This document shows positions 41,015-50,394 of a stretch of DNA of 64,000 nt, in pieces. Numbering within the stretch: position 1 is the stretch's first letter; each line of letters opens with the position of its first letter. Source of the stretch: Clostridia bacterium (GTDB taxonomy: Bacteria; Bacillota; Clostridia; Christensenellales; Borkfalkiaceae); assembly GCA_900770185.1 (NCBI GenBank), contig CAAGJM010000006.1, positions 124,001 through 188,000 of the forward strand. Reading direction: 5' to 3'. Position numbers and translations under genes: made by a program. The notes beneath the pieces were generated by a model that saw only the letters and a list, made by a program, of their open reading frames with translations, did not search any database and was not told the origin of the DNA.

Positions 41015-42874
41015 TCAGTTGTTTGTTATATGATAGGTAGGCACAAGTTCCGTAACCAACGCTTTCATTTTATCGGGCGCAGTTTCGTCGTAAGCGGCTT
41101 TCGCAAGTTTTTCAACGCTTTCCCAAAGCCCTTGCTCGTCCATTTTGATGGGCTTACCGATATTTATCAGGTTGTTGGGGGTTGCCTGCATACCCTCTTC
41201 TGCCATAAGTCTTTCTTCGTAAAGTTTCTCGCCCGGGCGAAGACCCGTAATTTTAATTTCTATATCTTTTCCCGGCTCTAACCCCGAAAGCCTTATAAGG
41301 TTTACCGCCATATCGTAAATTCTGACGGGCTCGCCCATATTCAGCACGTAAATTTCGCCGCCCTTAGCGTATGCGCCCGCCTGTAAAACGAGGGATACTG
41401 CCTCCGGGATAGTCATAAAGTACCTTATAATATCTTTATGGGTTACGGTGACGGGGCCGCCTTCTTTAATCTGCTCTTTAAATAGAGGAATAACCGAACC
41501 GTTCGAGCCCAAAACGTTACCGAAACGAACCGCCACGAATTCCGTTTTGGAGTGTTTACCCATGGTTTGAATCATCATTTCGCAAATACGCTTTGTCGCG
41601 CCCATCAAACTCGTGGGATTAACGGCTTTATCGGTAGAGATTTGCACGAACCTTTTAACACCGTACTTATCCGCCGACTTTATTAAATTATAAGTGCCCT
41701 GAACGTTGTTTTTAATCGCTTCACACGGGCTTACTTCCATAAGCGGAACGTGCTTGTGCGCCGCCGCGTGGAATACTATATCGGGACGGTATTTATCGAA
41801 TAAATCGTCCACTTTATGCGCCTCGCGAATGTTTGCAATGAGCGCAAGCAAGTTGAGTTCGGGGTATTTACGGACAAGTTCCATCTGAATTTCGTATTCG
41901 TTATTTTCATAGCAGTCTACGATAATCAGTAGCTTTGGGTTATGCGAGGCTATCTGGCGGCAAAGTTCGCTGCCTATCGAGCCGCCTCCGCCCGTGACCA
42001 TAACCACGCGGTCTTTAATATACCCCATAACCTCATCGTTATTGACAACGACTTGCTCTCTCCCCAAAAGGTCTTTCACGTCAACGTCGCGCATGTCCTG
42101 AAGCATCGCTTTGCCGGTGATAAACTGATACATGCCGGGGATAATTTTAACGTTGCACTTCGTTTCGCTGCAAATTTTAATTATTTCGCTCACGCGCTTT
42201 TTGCCGGCCGACGGTATCGCGATAATAATCATGCCGACGTCAAACTTTTTAGCGTTTTCGACAATAGCGTCGGTACCGCCGACGATCATAACGCCGCAAA
42301 TAGAGCTGCCTATTTTATTCGGGTCGTCGTCGATAATGCAAACCGGAGCTAAATTAACCTTGTCGGAAGTTTGCATTTCGCGGATAACCGTCGTGCCCGC
42401 GTCGCCGCCGCCTATAACCATGACGCGCGTCCTCTTCGGGTCTTCGATATAAATAAGCCGCCTGTCTTTAAAGTGCGACCATATTCTGTAACCGAAGCGT
42501 GAACCGCTCGTAAACAGACATACGAATATCGCGTTCGTAACCGCCCAACGGAACGAAAATCCTTCCTTAAAGATACCTTTTACCGCAAGGTTCATTAAAA
42601 GCACGAATAACGATGTTATGAGGATATGTATAAATTCGTCAAGCCCCTCGTATTTAAGAATGCCAGTGTACAACCTGAAAATTGCGAAAAGCATAATATA
42701 TACCACCGTATTTATCAGGGTTATGCTCAAATAAATCGCGGTATCTTTTTTCAATTCTTCAAGTTGAAGACTGACTATAAGGTGCGAAATAATAAACGCC
42801 GCCGCAATGGATAAAATATCCGCCGCAACGAGCGCGCTTATCTTTATTCTTTTGTTTACGTTGAACTCTCGCAT
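41015..42874 (-). CDS. Membrane-bound UDP-GlcNAc 4,6-dehydratase (PglF/CapD-like)
   Basis: 619 residues from the ATG at 42874, with GGAG five bases upstream. Four N-terminal membrane helices (about 12-120), a first Rossmann fold VMVIGGGDAGTTVIREM near 155, and a second catalytic fold VVMVTGGGGSIGSELCRQIA near 290 with QISTDKAVNPTSLMGATKRICE. Such retaining dehydratases start bacillosamine (diNAcBac) or related sugar synthesis. The aminotransferase and acetyltransferase that would follow are not in the window. Confidence 0.92.
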   Translation of the reverse strand: MREFNVNKRIKISALVAADILSIAAAFIISHLIVSLQLEELKKDTAIYLSITLINTVVYIMLFAIFRLYTGILKYEGLDEFIHILITSLFVLLMNLAVKGIFKEGFSFRWAVTNAIFVCLFTSGSRFGYRIWSHFKDRRLIYIEDPKRTRVMVIGGGDAGTTVIREMQTSDKVNLAPVCIIDDDPNKIGSSICGVMIVGGTDAIVENAKKFDVGMIIIAIPSAGKKRVSEIIKICSETKCNVKIIPGMYQFITGKAMLQDMRDVDVKDLLGREQVVVNNDEVMGYIKDRVVMVTGGGGSIGSELCRQIASHNPKLLIIVDCYENNEYEIQMELVRKYPELNLLALIANIREAHKVDDLFDKYRPDIVFHAAAHKHVPLMEVSPCEAIKNNVQGTYNLIKSADKYGVKRFVQISTDKAVNPTSLMGATKRICEMMIQTMGKHSKTEFVAVRFGNVLGSNGSVIPLFKEQIKEGGPVTVTHKDIIRYFMTIPEAVSLVLQAGAYAKGGEIYVLNMGEPVRIYDMAVNLIRLSGLEPGKDIEIKITGLRPGEKLYEERLMAEEGMQATPNNLINIGKPIKMDEQGLWESVEKLAKAAYDETAPDKMKALVTELVPTYHITNN

Positions 42875-42971
42875 AATTCTCCGGCGCGGCACGAATTATT
42901 GTCCGGGTAAATCGGCTTAACCTCCGCGCAAAACATACTTCATCTTCCTAAATATGATTTTTATCCTTAAT

Positions 42972-43000
42972 ATTTTAGCATACACGCGCGCGTAAGTCAA
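42972..43000 (-). promoter_or_regulatory. Promoter of the PglF-like gene
   Basis: Minus-strand TTGACT, 17 bases, TAAAAT, about 100 bases before the start. Confidence 0.7.
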
Positions 43001-43085
43001 CGGTTTAACGCTTAAGTGTAAGTTTACCGTCGCCGCACGTGAAAAAGTCAATAAAAGGATTGCAAAAAATAGCCCCGACATTGAA

Positions 43086-43113
43086 AACGGAGCGGTTAAA
43101 CCGCTCCGCTTTT
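43086..43113 (-). terminator. Terminator after the Cys-rich gene
   Basis: CGGAGCGG / CCGCTCCG perfect stem with TTTT on one strand and TTTTTT on the other, directly after the stop codon. Confidence 0.75.
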
Positions 43114-43350
43114 TTAAATTAAAATTACTATAAGTACGGCAAGCAAACAGCAACCGTCGCACTTTTTCGGTTCGCAGGGCTTTTTGCAAGGACCCTTCGG
43201 CGGCATCGGCCTGCGGCAACCGCAAGGCGGCATTCTATCGCAAGGCTCTGCGCGACGAACGGGACGTTCGGCATAACAAAAATCAGGTTCCATACTATCG
43301 CAACGCACAAAAGGCGGCGTCACGTAATCATCGTAGCGCAAATTATACAT
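43114..43350 (-). CDS. Small Cys/Pro-rich protein with hydrophobic tail
   Basis: 78 residues from the ATG at 43350 with AAAGGAGAA upstream. Ten cysteines, mostly in residues 37-69 (CDRMPPCGCRRPMPPKGPC, CKKPCEPKKCDGCC), then a short hydrophobic end LLAVLIVILI. Resembles unnamed spore-coat or membrane Cys-rich peptides of Clostridia; no function assigned. A hairpin GCAAGG-CCTTGC (43365-43380) sits just before the ribosome binding site, and a TTTGATTATCAAA palindrome (43390-43402) upstream could be an operator. Own terminator. Confidence 0.65.
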   Translation of the reverse strand: MYNLRYDDYVTPPFVRCDSMEPDFCYAERPVRRAEPCDRMPPCGCRRPMPPKGPCKKPCEPKKCDGCCLLAVLIVILI

Positions 43351-43521
43351 AATTTCTCCTTTAAGCAAGGTGAGACCTTGCCTTTTTGCTTTGATTATCA
43401 AAGCGCTGTGTTACGGCGCGGCTTAAACCGCGCCTGTATTATTTTATGTTTCCGCTACGATTTTGGTTACCGATTAGCGCGCCGGTAACGCAGCGACGAC
43501 CCGGCAAGCACCGCTTGCCGC

Positions 43522-43559
43522 AAAAAAATTTGCCCCGCGGAATTGTTTCGCGGGGCAAA
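43522..43559 (-). terminator. Terminator of the GT8/acyltransferase operon
   Basis: Minus-strand TTTGCCCCGCG / CGCGGGGCAAA perfect 11-bp stem, 9-base loop, followed by TTTTTTT. Confidence 0.9.
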
Positions 43560-43580
43560 CGTAACATATATATTTAATTT

Positions 43581-45353
43581 TTACTCTTCGGCATATCTTA
43601 ATTTTACGCCGTAAAAATTTTCGTAAACGTCTTTCCAGACGTCTGCGTTTTTCCGCATCATAATATCGACGTTTTCGCCCGTCGATAAATTTTTATCGGG
43701 GTAAATGGGCTTACATATATGAATGGTATATTCCTGAACGTAAAACCCGTCTTCGCCCAAAACGTCGCTATCCTGCATGGTTATAAAGCAAGGGATAATC
43801 GGTGCGCCGTTTGCCGCCGCCAGCGAGAACGCGCCGCGTTTTAAGGGCTTGGGCTTACGGTAATTCCACCACATACTCTGTTCGGCGTAAACGAGCACGA
43901 AGCCGTCGTCGTTTAAAATATCGGTTATCGCTTCGGCAAACTTTTTCATCTGCGTGCGGCTTTTAGAAAGCGGCAGAGTATTGCAGTTGCGCATCAGGTA
44001 CCCGTAAAATCCGCCGAAACTCGTATAGTTTCCTTCGCGGACAACGCGATAGAACTTGTGTTTTTTGGTGTCCGCCTGCTCGTAAGCAAGTTGAATGGCA
44101 AAACTGTCGAAAGCGTTGAAGTGGTTGCAGGTTATAATCGCCCCGCCGTCAACCGAGCGGATGTTTTCTATCCCCTCGATGCTTTTGACGATCATTTTTT
44201 TATCCTTTATAATGGCGTTTAAAAACTTGCGCGCCTTTGAAAAAGCGTACTTCGCTTTTATCTTATTTATAAGTTTTTTGCGCGCGTAGTCAATCTCGCC
44301 CGAAAGAGGCTTTGTCGGCGGGTCGTCCTCTACGTCTAAATCGAACTTGCCCGTCCGCTCGTACTCGTCGATTTTTTTTAAGACTTCTATCCTGTCGGCG
44401 GCTTGTTTTTTGCGCACAAGATTCAAATATCCGTCTTCTTTATCGATTTCGCTTTGGGCAAGCTTCGCTAAATTTTCGCAACAAAGCCTGTCGCGCTCAC
44501 GCTCGCCGTCGGTGTAATTTTCGGCAATTTTTAAAATATCGCCGTACACGGGGGTGAGTTTTGCAACGTTCCAGAAATACTCGCCGTACGGACAGTCTTT
44601 ATAATGCCAAGGTTTAGAAACCATTATATAGTGGAATATAGCGACTTCTTCTTCCGTCGTCGGTAAGCCGAAGTAAATTTCACTGTTCCACTTGGGGTCT
44701 AAGTAAGTTATGCGGTCTTTACACAACACGTTTAAATAATCTTCGTCCTGCGTGACCTTGAAGTCGTAAAAACTCAAAAGTTCGCTGAATTTTTTAAGCA
44801 AGTCGTTATCGCGGAAGGCTTTCGTGCTGATAAGCAAAACGCCCGCGTTGAAGTAAAAATGCCTGTTTATACCCAAAACTTTTTCGACGTAAGTTCCGTA
44901 AACGTCGGTGTCCGCCATAACTTTTTCGGACACCGCGCCGACGTAATCGTCTTTAAGGTCGGTAAAATAAAGTTCGGATATATCTTTTTTGACGATAGTG
45001 TCGCTGTCGATATAAATAACCTTATCGTACTCTTTGAACATATCGGCGATGAACATTCGAAAATACGTTGTTTTAGAATAATAGTCGCGAAGCGGTAGGC
45101 TTTTGCTGAGCGCGGTCAGATAGTCCGACACGTCGTTGAAAACGGCTTCCGAATTTTCTTCTAAAACGCTCATAACCGCGGCGCGCATCTCGTCGCTTAC
45201 GCCCGTGTTTAAAATATGGAATTTATAATAGCAGTCCTTGTCACCCGAGAGTAAAATCGACTTCATCGACACGACCGTGTATTTAACGAACGCGTCGTCG
45301 CACGCGTAGAACACGGGGATAACCGCTTTGTAGTTTTTTTGATTTACCGTCAT
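43581..45353 (-). CDS. Fusion of GT8 glycosyltransferase and PlsC-like acyltransferase
   Basis: 590 residues from the ATG at 45353; the ORF extends 21 codons further upstream into the previous gene. Residues about 5-270 form a GT8 retaining glycosyltransferase: VIPVFYACDDAFVKYTVVSM, metal-binding YIDSDTIVKKD, HFYFNAGVLLI and HYIMVSKPWHY. A charged linker (270-385) leads to a PlsC/LPLAT domain with CNHFNAFDSFA (HX4D), LPLSKSRTQMKKFAEAI and FVLVYAEQSMWW. One chain could therefore glycosylate and acylate one product, for example a lipid-linked glycan. Last of three genes that also exist as separate GT8 and PlsC enzymes. Confidence 0.88.
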   Translation of the reverse strand: MTVNQKNYKAVIPVFYACDDAFVKYTVVSMKSILLSGDKDCYYKFHILNTGVSDEMRAAVMSVLEENSEAVFNDVSDYLTALSKSLPLRDYYSKTTYFRMFIADMFKEYDKVIYIDSDTIVKKDISELYFTDLKDDYVGAVSEKVMADTDVYGTYVEKVLGINRHFYFNAGVLLISTKAFRDNDLLKKFSELLSFYDFKVTQDEDYLNVLCKDRITYLDPKWNSEIYFGLPTTEEEVAIFHYIMVSKPWHYKDCPYGEYFWNVAKLTPVYGDILKIAENYTDGERERDRLCCENLAKLAQSEIDKEDGYLNLVRKKQAADRIEVLKKIDEYERTGKFDLDVEDDPPTKPLSGEIDYARKKLINKIKAKYAFSKARKFLNAIIKDKKMIVKSIEGIENIRSVDGGAIITCNHFNAFDSFAIQLAYEQADTKKHKFYRVVREGNYTSFGGFYGYLMRNCNTLPLSKSRTQMKKFAEAITDILNDDGFVLVYAEQSMWWNYRKPKPLKRGAFSLAAANGAPIIPCFITMQDSDVLGEDGFYVQEYTIHICKPIYPDKNLSTGENVDIMMRKNADVWKDVYENFYGVKLRYAEE

Positions 45354-45354
45354 A

Positions 45355-46188
45355 CTAATTATTTTTTCCTTCAAATTCGTTTTTATAACGAAAGTATTCT
45401 TCATAGATATCGTCAAGCATCGGATATCCGAATTTTTTGCGCACCTTTTCGACCTGCCACTGCTTTATGTTTTCGGTATGCGGATAAGGTAGCCAAAAGA
45501 GCCTCTTTGAAAAGTGCCTGACCACCGTTTTTTTAGTCAAAAACTTTTGGTCGTTGAATTTTTGCGGCAGCATTTTCTTTTTTGTCGTCGAACGCATTAT
45601 CGCGCTCTGGTCGGCAAACATCAGTTTTTTCGTCTTAATAAGTTCGCGCGCTTTTTTAAGCAAGCCCGTCCGCTTCACTTCCGCCATATTAAAAAGTATA
45701 ACGCCCGCGTTTATGTAGTTGGGTTGAATTAAAAACTTGCCGTAATGGTCGCGCGCGGCGGCGTATTCGTATCCCGAAACGTCGGTATCGTATAAAAGCG
45801 TTATATCTTTCATAAACATAAGGTCTACGTCAAGATACAAAAGTTTGTCGGGGATGCCTTCTATCTCGTCGGCAAAAAGCCTTATAAGAGTGTAGGGGGA
45901 ACAATACGCGCCCTCGTTAGGGGAATAACCGAACTCTTTTTCATACGTGTCGGTAACGTCTATAAGCGTAACGCGGCTGCTGCTGTTATAGTCTTTTAAA
46001 ACCTTTTCCAAAAACGCGGCCTGGCGGTCGGATATCGGGGTATAGTCGGGTTTTATGCGGGTAACGTCCATCGTAAAAAGATAAACGTTAAACTCGCGGT
46101 TTATAGTTTCCCGCTTTAAAATCGACAAAATCGAAGTTAGCACGCCGTCGAAAACTTTTGAATTGCCCGTGTATAATATGTTTATCAA
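45355..46188 (-). CDS. GT8-family glycosyltransferase
   Basis: 277 residues. MINILYTGNSKVFDGVLTSI at the start, YLDVDLMFMKD metal motif near 105, and PNYINAGVILFNMAEVK. Retaining UDP-hexose transferase of the LgtC/GatZ type. Its start overlaps the acyltransferase stop by 4 bases and its stop lies one base before the fusion gene's start, so the three genes are translationally linked. Confidence 0.9.
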   Translation of the reverse strand: MINILYTGNSKVFDGVLTSILSILKRETINREFNVYLFTMDVTRIKPDYTPISDRQAAFLEKVLKDYNSSSRVTLIDVTDTYEKEFGYSPNEGAYCSPYTLIRLFADEIEGIPDKLLYLDVDLMFMKDITLLYDTDVSGYEYAAARDHYGKFLIQPNYINAGVILFNMAEVKRTGLLKKARELIKTKKLMFADQSAIMRSTTKKKMLPQKFNDQKFLTKKTVVRHFSKRLFWLPYPHTENIKQWQVEKVRKKFGYPMLDDIYEEYFRYKNEFEGKNN

Positions 46189-47027
46189 ACGCTGCCTCCT
46201 TTAAGGTCTTTATCGGTTGCGGCGTGGGCGTGTCGCTCGTCCGCGGCGGGGTTTTTTAAGTAGACTATCATATCGTAGTCGCTAAGTTTACTGCGCTCGC
46301 ACATCGCGTTATACGCCTCGTCGCGAAGTTTTGCGCGCGCGTCTTTTGCGGCAAGGGTTTTGTCGGGATAAAACGGCCCGTCAACGTAAGTAACGATTTT
46401 CGGAGTGAATTTATCCCCGCGTTTACCGCGCTTTTTATACACGTCCGTAAACGTAAAGACAGGCGCGCCGTATTTAACGGGATAGTGAAACGACCTGTCA
46501 ATAAACGGGCGGATACCCGTATAGTACGGCCAGATATGCGCTTCGGGATAAATGCAAATCGCTCTTTCTTGTTTAACCCGCTTGTCAATAGCTTCCAGAA
46601 AATTTTTGTTCGCTTTAAGGTCGCTAGGGAGCGGCAACGCGCCGATATATCTGTTTATAACGCCTAAAACTGGCATAGAAACGTTTGCGGGGTGCACGAT
46701 TACGTGAACCGCCTTAGGGAAAGCGACCATGCTCGGTATGAACGGGTCTGCCGCCGCGCTCGTATGGTTGCCGTACATAAAGTACGCGCCCTTGAATTTT
46801 TTTATTTTTTGCCGCCCGACGATTTTATGCTTGAATTTTATTTTCAAAAACAACCGCGAAAGCGGGGTCGCGATTACGCGATACAAAAAAAACGAAAGAG
46901 CTTTTTCAAAAACGTTGTCGCGCAAGTACCTGTACTTAGCGTTTATTTTTATCGGCGTTATCTTCGCGGACGAAAACTCGTCGCCGAGTTCGTCGTTATA
47001 ATAAATTATTTTGCGCTCTCTTTTCAT
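46185..47027 (-). CDS. PlsC-like 1-acylglycerol-3-phosphate acyltransferase
   Basis: 280 residues. LPLAT motifs NHTSAADPFIP (HX4D) and the substrate-binding CIYPEAHIWPYY, which takes the place of the EGTR motif. The N-terminus has an amphipathic membrane segment (FLYRVIATPLSRLFLKIKF). Likely acylates a lysophospholipid or a glycan precursor. First gene of the trio. Confidence 0.88.
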   Translation of the reverse strand: MKRERKIIYYNDELGDEFSSAKITPIKINAKYRYLRDNVFEKALSFFLYRVIATPLSRLFLKIKFKHKIVGRQKIKKFKGAYFMYGNHTSAAADPFIPSMVAFPKAVHVIVHPANVSMPVLGVINRYIGALPLPSDLKANKNFLEAIDKRVKQERAICIYPEAHIWPYYTGIRPFIDRSFHYPVKYGAPVFTFTDVYKKRGKRGDKFTPKIVTYVDGPFYPDKTLAAKDARAKLRDEAYNAMCERSKLSDYDMIVYLKNPAADERHAHAATDKDLKGGSV

Positions 47028-47497
47028 AAGCTCCGTTTTTTATAATCTACGCTTTTTACGGGCGGTTTTTAACGGCGTAAAAAAGCCGGATAAACAACTT
47101 TTGCTCGCGCCGCTTTTTATTTAAGTTTATTGTACACCGCAAGCGTTAAAAAGAAAACGGTTTTAACTCTACACTTATTTTTTAGTGCTCTATTTTAAAT
47201 TTACCTGCACTCTACTATAAATCTCTTGTCGGTAGAGTTTTAAAAATTACGCGCTTTATGCGGAATTTTCGGCACGCAAAAAGCGCGGACAAGTCCCGCG
47301 CTTAGTTTTTGGAATTTAAAATAGAATTAAAAATTTATTTTCGGTTTATAAAGTTTTTTGCGTTTTGAAGAGTTTTTAAGCGATTTTTAAAGCAGTTTTG
47401 AAGCCGCATCGGGCGGTCGCCGAACGGCTTTGAACGGTTTCCCAGACGCTTAGCGCGGCTTTTTAGGCGGTTTTAAAACGGCTTTTTAATTAACGCT
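47028..47497. other. Intergenic stretch without a recognised gene
   Basis: Contains a perfect hairpin AAGCGCGG / CCGCGCTT around 47280-47304 and runs of 'GCGGTTTT/AAACGGC' sequence to 47490. Weak promoter-like hexamers occur near the acyltransferase start but none is convincing. Confidence 0.5.
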
Positions 47498-48430
47498 TTA
47501 TTTAAGCGTAAGCGTTTCGCCGCTTTTAACGGTGTATATTTTTTCGGGGTCTTTAACGTAGTCTCTGAACGACACGTTTATAAGCGTCGGGTTATATACA
47601 AAACTTTCGTCGGCGGAATTCGTAACGGTCAGCGCGCTCGCTTCGTCGTTATTCATAATAAGGCGGTCAATATAAAGGTTTTTAACGCGCACGGGCAAAA
47701 TTCCCATACCCTGCCCGTTCACTATCCTGTAATTTTCAAGGCGGATATTTTCGCTGTTACGGATAAATACGTTCGATAAACTTCTATCTTCATGCGAAAT
47801 AACGAACCTGTCGCCTACGGATAAAATATCTTTATCGTATCCTTTAAATTTAACCAAGTCTCCCGATTTTTCGGGGGTTAAGTGTATGCGCTTAAACGGT
47901 CTTGTCGTGGGCGGTTGGGTTTTACCTATCGACGCCAAAAACAAGCCTTTGCCGCGTTTTATTGTTCCGTCAAACGCCTGCACGAAGACGAAGTCAACCG
48001 TACTAAGGCTATCGTTTTCCCAGTCCTTTCCGTAAAAAACGATATTGCCGTCCACGATTTTAAAGGGGCATTTTTCGTTGAATTTTGCGGTAAAGTAATC
48101 TTTTCCGACGTCCACGACTTCCCCTTCCGAAAAAGGCGGGCGTTCGTATTCGACTTTCACGTTTTTTATGGTTATGTTTTTACAGTTGTCGATTATAAAC
48201 GGCTGAATTTTACCGTGCAAAAACAAAGTCGCCCCGTTAAAATCGAGCGTTATGTTCTGAACGTTTTCTAAGTAAAACGCAACCTTATATCCGTCGCCCG
48301 CGCCGTAAGCGTCTTTTTGGGGAAGACCGTAGCGGCTAAGCTCGCCCCCGTAAACGTTTATAAGCTTACTGTCCGCTAAATAGTAGTTATTGCTTTGCAA
48401 CTTTTCGCCGATAATTATTTTTTTATTCAT
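47498..48430 (-). CDS. Right-handed beta-helix protein (possible glycoside hydrolase remnant)
   Basis: 310 residues from the ATG at 48430. N-terminal part ENVQNITLDFNGATLFLHGK followed by NCKNITIKNVKVEYE matches the entry of pectin-lyase-like glycosidases (GH110/GH28-like). The C-terminal part NSENIRLENYRIVNGQGMGIL continues the helix, but the total is about half of typical GH110 enzymes, so an internal or terminal deletion is possible. No signal peptide. A TATAAT lies just before the ATG but the -35 is poor, and no strong ribosome binding site is seen. Confidence 0.6.
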   Translation of the reverse strand: MNKKIIIGEKLQSNNYYLADSKLINVYGGELSRYGLPQKDAYGAGDGYKVAFYLENVQNITLDFNGATLFLHGKIQPFIIDNCKNITIKNVKVEYERPPFSEGEVVDVGKDYFTAKFNEKCPFKIVDGNIVFYGKDWENDSLSTVDFVFVQAFDGTIKRGKGLFLASIGKTQPPTTRPFKRIHLTPEKSGDLVKFKGYDKDILSVGDRFVISHEDRSLSNVFIRNSENIRLENYRIVNGQGMGILPVRVKNLYIDRLIMNNDEASALTVTNSADESFVYNPTLINVSFRDYVKDPEKIYTVKSGETLTLK

Positions 48431-48563
48431 AACTTGATTATACATTAAACTACCCCAAGCGCAAAAAAGTTGACGAGATTATAAATTTTATAGTCAAAAG
48501 CTTAAAAATAATTGTCTTTTTATTTACTGTTTAAGTAAGTGACGAAAATTCCGTTTCTGTACC

Positions 48564-49724
48564 TTACGGGCGGCGTATCTTTATATCGCTATGAGCAAAC
48601 CGTATTTAAAGACGGGCGACAGCCGACTTTTATCTGCGTACAACAAGGTTTTTGACGATATTATAAAGCGCAAAATGTATATAACGGGCGGCATAGGTTC
48701 GTCCGCAAAAGGGGAAGCATTCACCGTTCCGTACGACTTGCCTAACTTAGAAGCACACTCGGAAAGTTGCGCCGCTTTGGGGCTTCAACTGTTCGCTCTC
48801 TCGATGCAACAAACCGCGCTTGACCCGAAATTTGCGGGCGTAATCGAGCGGGTTATGTACAACAATATGTTGTCGAGCACGTCGCTTGACGGAAAGGCGT
48901 TTTTCTATGAAAACCCGCTTGAAATTCACCTTGCCGACGTTAATAAAGAGCGCGCTTTGCGCGAATCCGCCCGCACACACTTGCCGATAACGCATAGGCT
49001 CGAAGTGTTCGATTGCAGTTGCTGTCCGCCGAACATAAACAGGGTTTTTGCCCGCATGGGGGACTTCTTTTTCAGCGAATACGGGGACGCGCTCGTCGTC
49101 AATCAGTACGCAGATTTAACCCTTAAAAGCGAAAAAGCCGATATAAAATTATCGACCGATTATCCCGCAAGCGGTATTGTTAAATTCACAGTTAAAAACT
49201 TTAAGTACGATAAACTTTTGCTCCGCAAGCCCGAATGGTGCGAATATTATGAGGTTACGGGCGCGGAATATAAAGAAAAGGACGGGTATATTTACGTCGC
49301 CGTCGCTAATGCGGCAAGCGGCGCAAACGGTGGCAATAGCACGGACTGCACAGTTAAAGAGTTTACGGTCGACTTTAAAATTACGGCGCGTTTTATAGAA
49401 GCAAGCCCCCGCGTCCGCGCAAATAACGGCAGGGTTGCGCTTACCTACGGACCTGTCGTCTACTCGCTTGAACGCATAGATAACCCCTACGAACTGAACG
49501 CTTTATCGGTCGATATAAACGCAGAAATTAAAAAACGCAACACAAACGACTTCGGCGGCGTTTTGCCCGAACTTATTGTAAACGGCTTCGTCGATTGCGA
49601 CTTCGATTCTTTGTATAGGGTCGCAAAATGCGAAACGGCCCCCGTAGCTTTGCGCTTCCGCCCCTACTATTCTTTTGCAAACCGCGAAGAAACCGATATG
49701 CTTATTTGGGTAAGACGAAAATAA
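48564..49724 (+). pseudogene. GH127 beta-L-arabinofuranosidase, N-terminally truncated
   Basis: The first ATG in the frame (48591) gives 377 residues against about 650 for GH127. Family similarity continues in frame upstream of that ATG (LRAAYLYIAM, as in VRAMYLYSGM of intact enzymes) to about 48564, then stops and a TGA closes the frame at 48540. The zinc/active-site half is present: SESCAALG and the CSCCPPNINR cysteines (HypBA1 C417/C418 equivalents). The missing half forms most of the catalytic barrel, so activity is unlikely. It diverges from the beta-helix gene and probably marks a deletion. Confidence 0.8.
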
Positions 49725-49810
49725 TTCCGTTCGGGAAGCGTAAAAAGTAAAATTAAAAACGCAGTGCTCGCGAAAAACACACCGCAACCGTATTTAGGGC
49801 GTTCACACTT

Positions 49811-49841
49811 AAAAACTCGGGGATAGTTTCCTCAAGTTTTT
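49811..49841 (-). terminator. Terminator of the acyl-carrier operon
   Basis: Minus-strand AAAAACTTGAGG / CCCCGAGTTTTT with one mismatch, directly after the last stop. Confidence 0.55.
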
Positions 49842-49845
49842 ATAC

Positions 49846-50394
49846 TTAACTTTTTTTTGTTTCTATTGCGAACAAATGCAAAAACATATTGTCGGGAAGG
49901 GTTATCGTTTCGACTACGTCTTTACCGCATATAAAACTTTCGCACTTATATGCGTAAAACGGCAAACCGTCGCGCCTTTTCGTTGCGAGAACGCGGGCGC
50001 ACGACACGCCTTTAAAAAGCGTTTCCGACGGCGCGGCGCAAAGCCCTTTTTGGTCGCACCCGAGAAGAGTTATTTTGACTTTTTCGGTTTTGCCGCCGTA
50101 AAACCGTACCGTCGCATGCTCCATAACCGCTTCCGCAGAAGAAAACCCGTAAAAAACAATTCCGTTTATTTTATCCCCGACAAAAACGCTTTGCCCGCCG
50201 CATATAACGTTATCCGCGCCCGAGTGTGAACCATATACGCTTTTGAATTCTTCAGAAGCGTCTTTCATAAAGTCGACTTTATCGCAAACTATCCATTCTT
50301 TTTCAGCCGCCGTTTCATAAGACGGGGGTTCGTTAAACACAAGCGTATCGTTAAAATATCGCGTCAAGTCTATTAAACGCATTTTACTGCCCAT
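49846..50394 (-). CDS. Hypothetical protein, last gene of the acyl-carrier operon
   Basis: 182 residues, predicted beta-sandwich-like (INGIVFYGFSSAEAVMEHATVRFYGG, then VKITLLGCDQKGLC), somewhat like galactose-binding/NPCBM-type modules. Ends LHLFAIETKKS. No signal peptide and no catalytic motif. Overlaps the preceding gene by 22 bases, so coupled. Role unknown; it could recognise a carbohydrate or the operon's product. Confidence 0.6.
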   Translation of the reverse strand: MGSKMRLIDLTRYFNDTLVFNEPPSYETAAEKEWIVCDKVDFMKDASEEFKSVYGSHSGADNVICGGQSVFVGDKINGIVFYGFSSAEAVMEHATVRFYGGKTEKVKITLLGCDQKGLCAAPSETLFKGVSCARVLATKRRDGLPFYAYKCESFICGKDVVETITLPDNMFLHLFAIETKKS

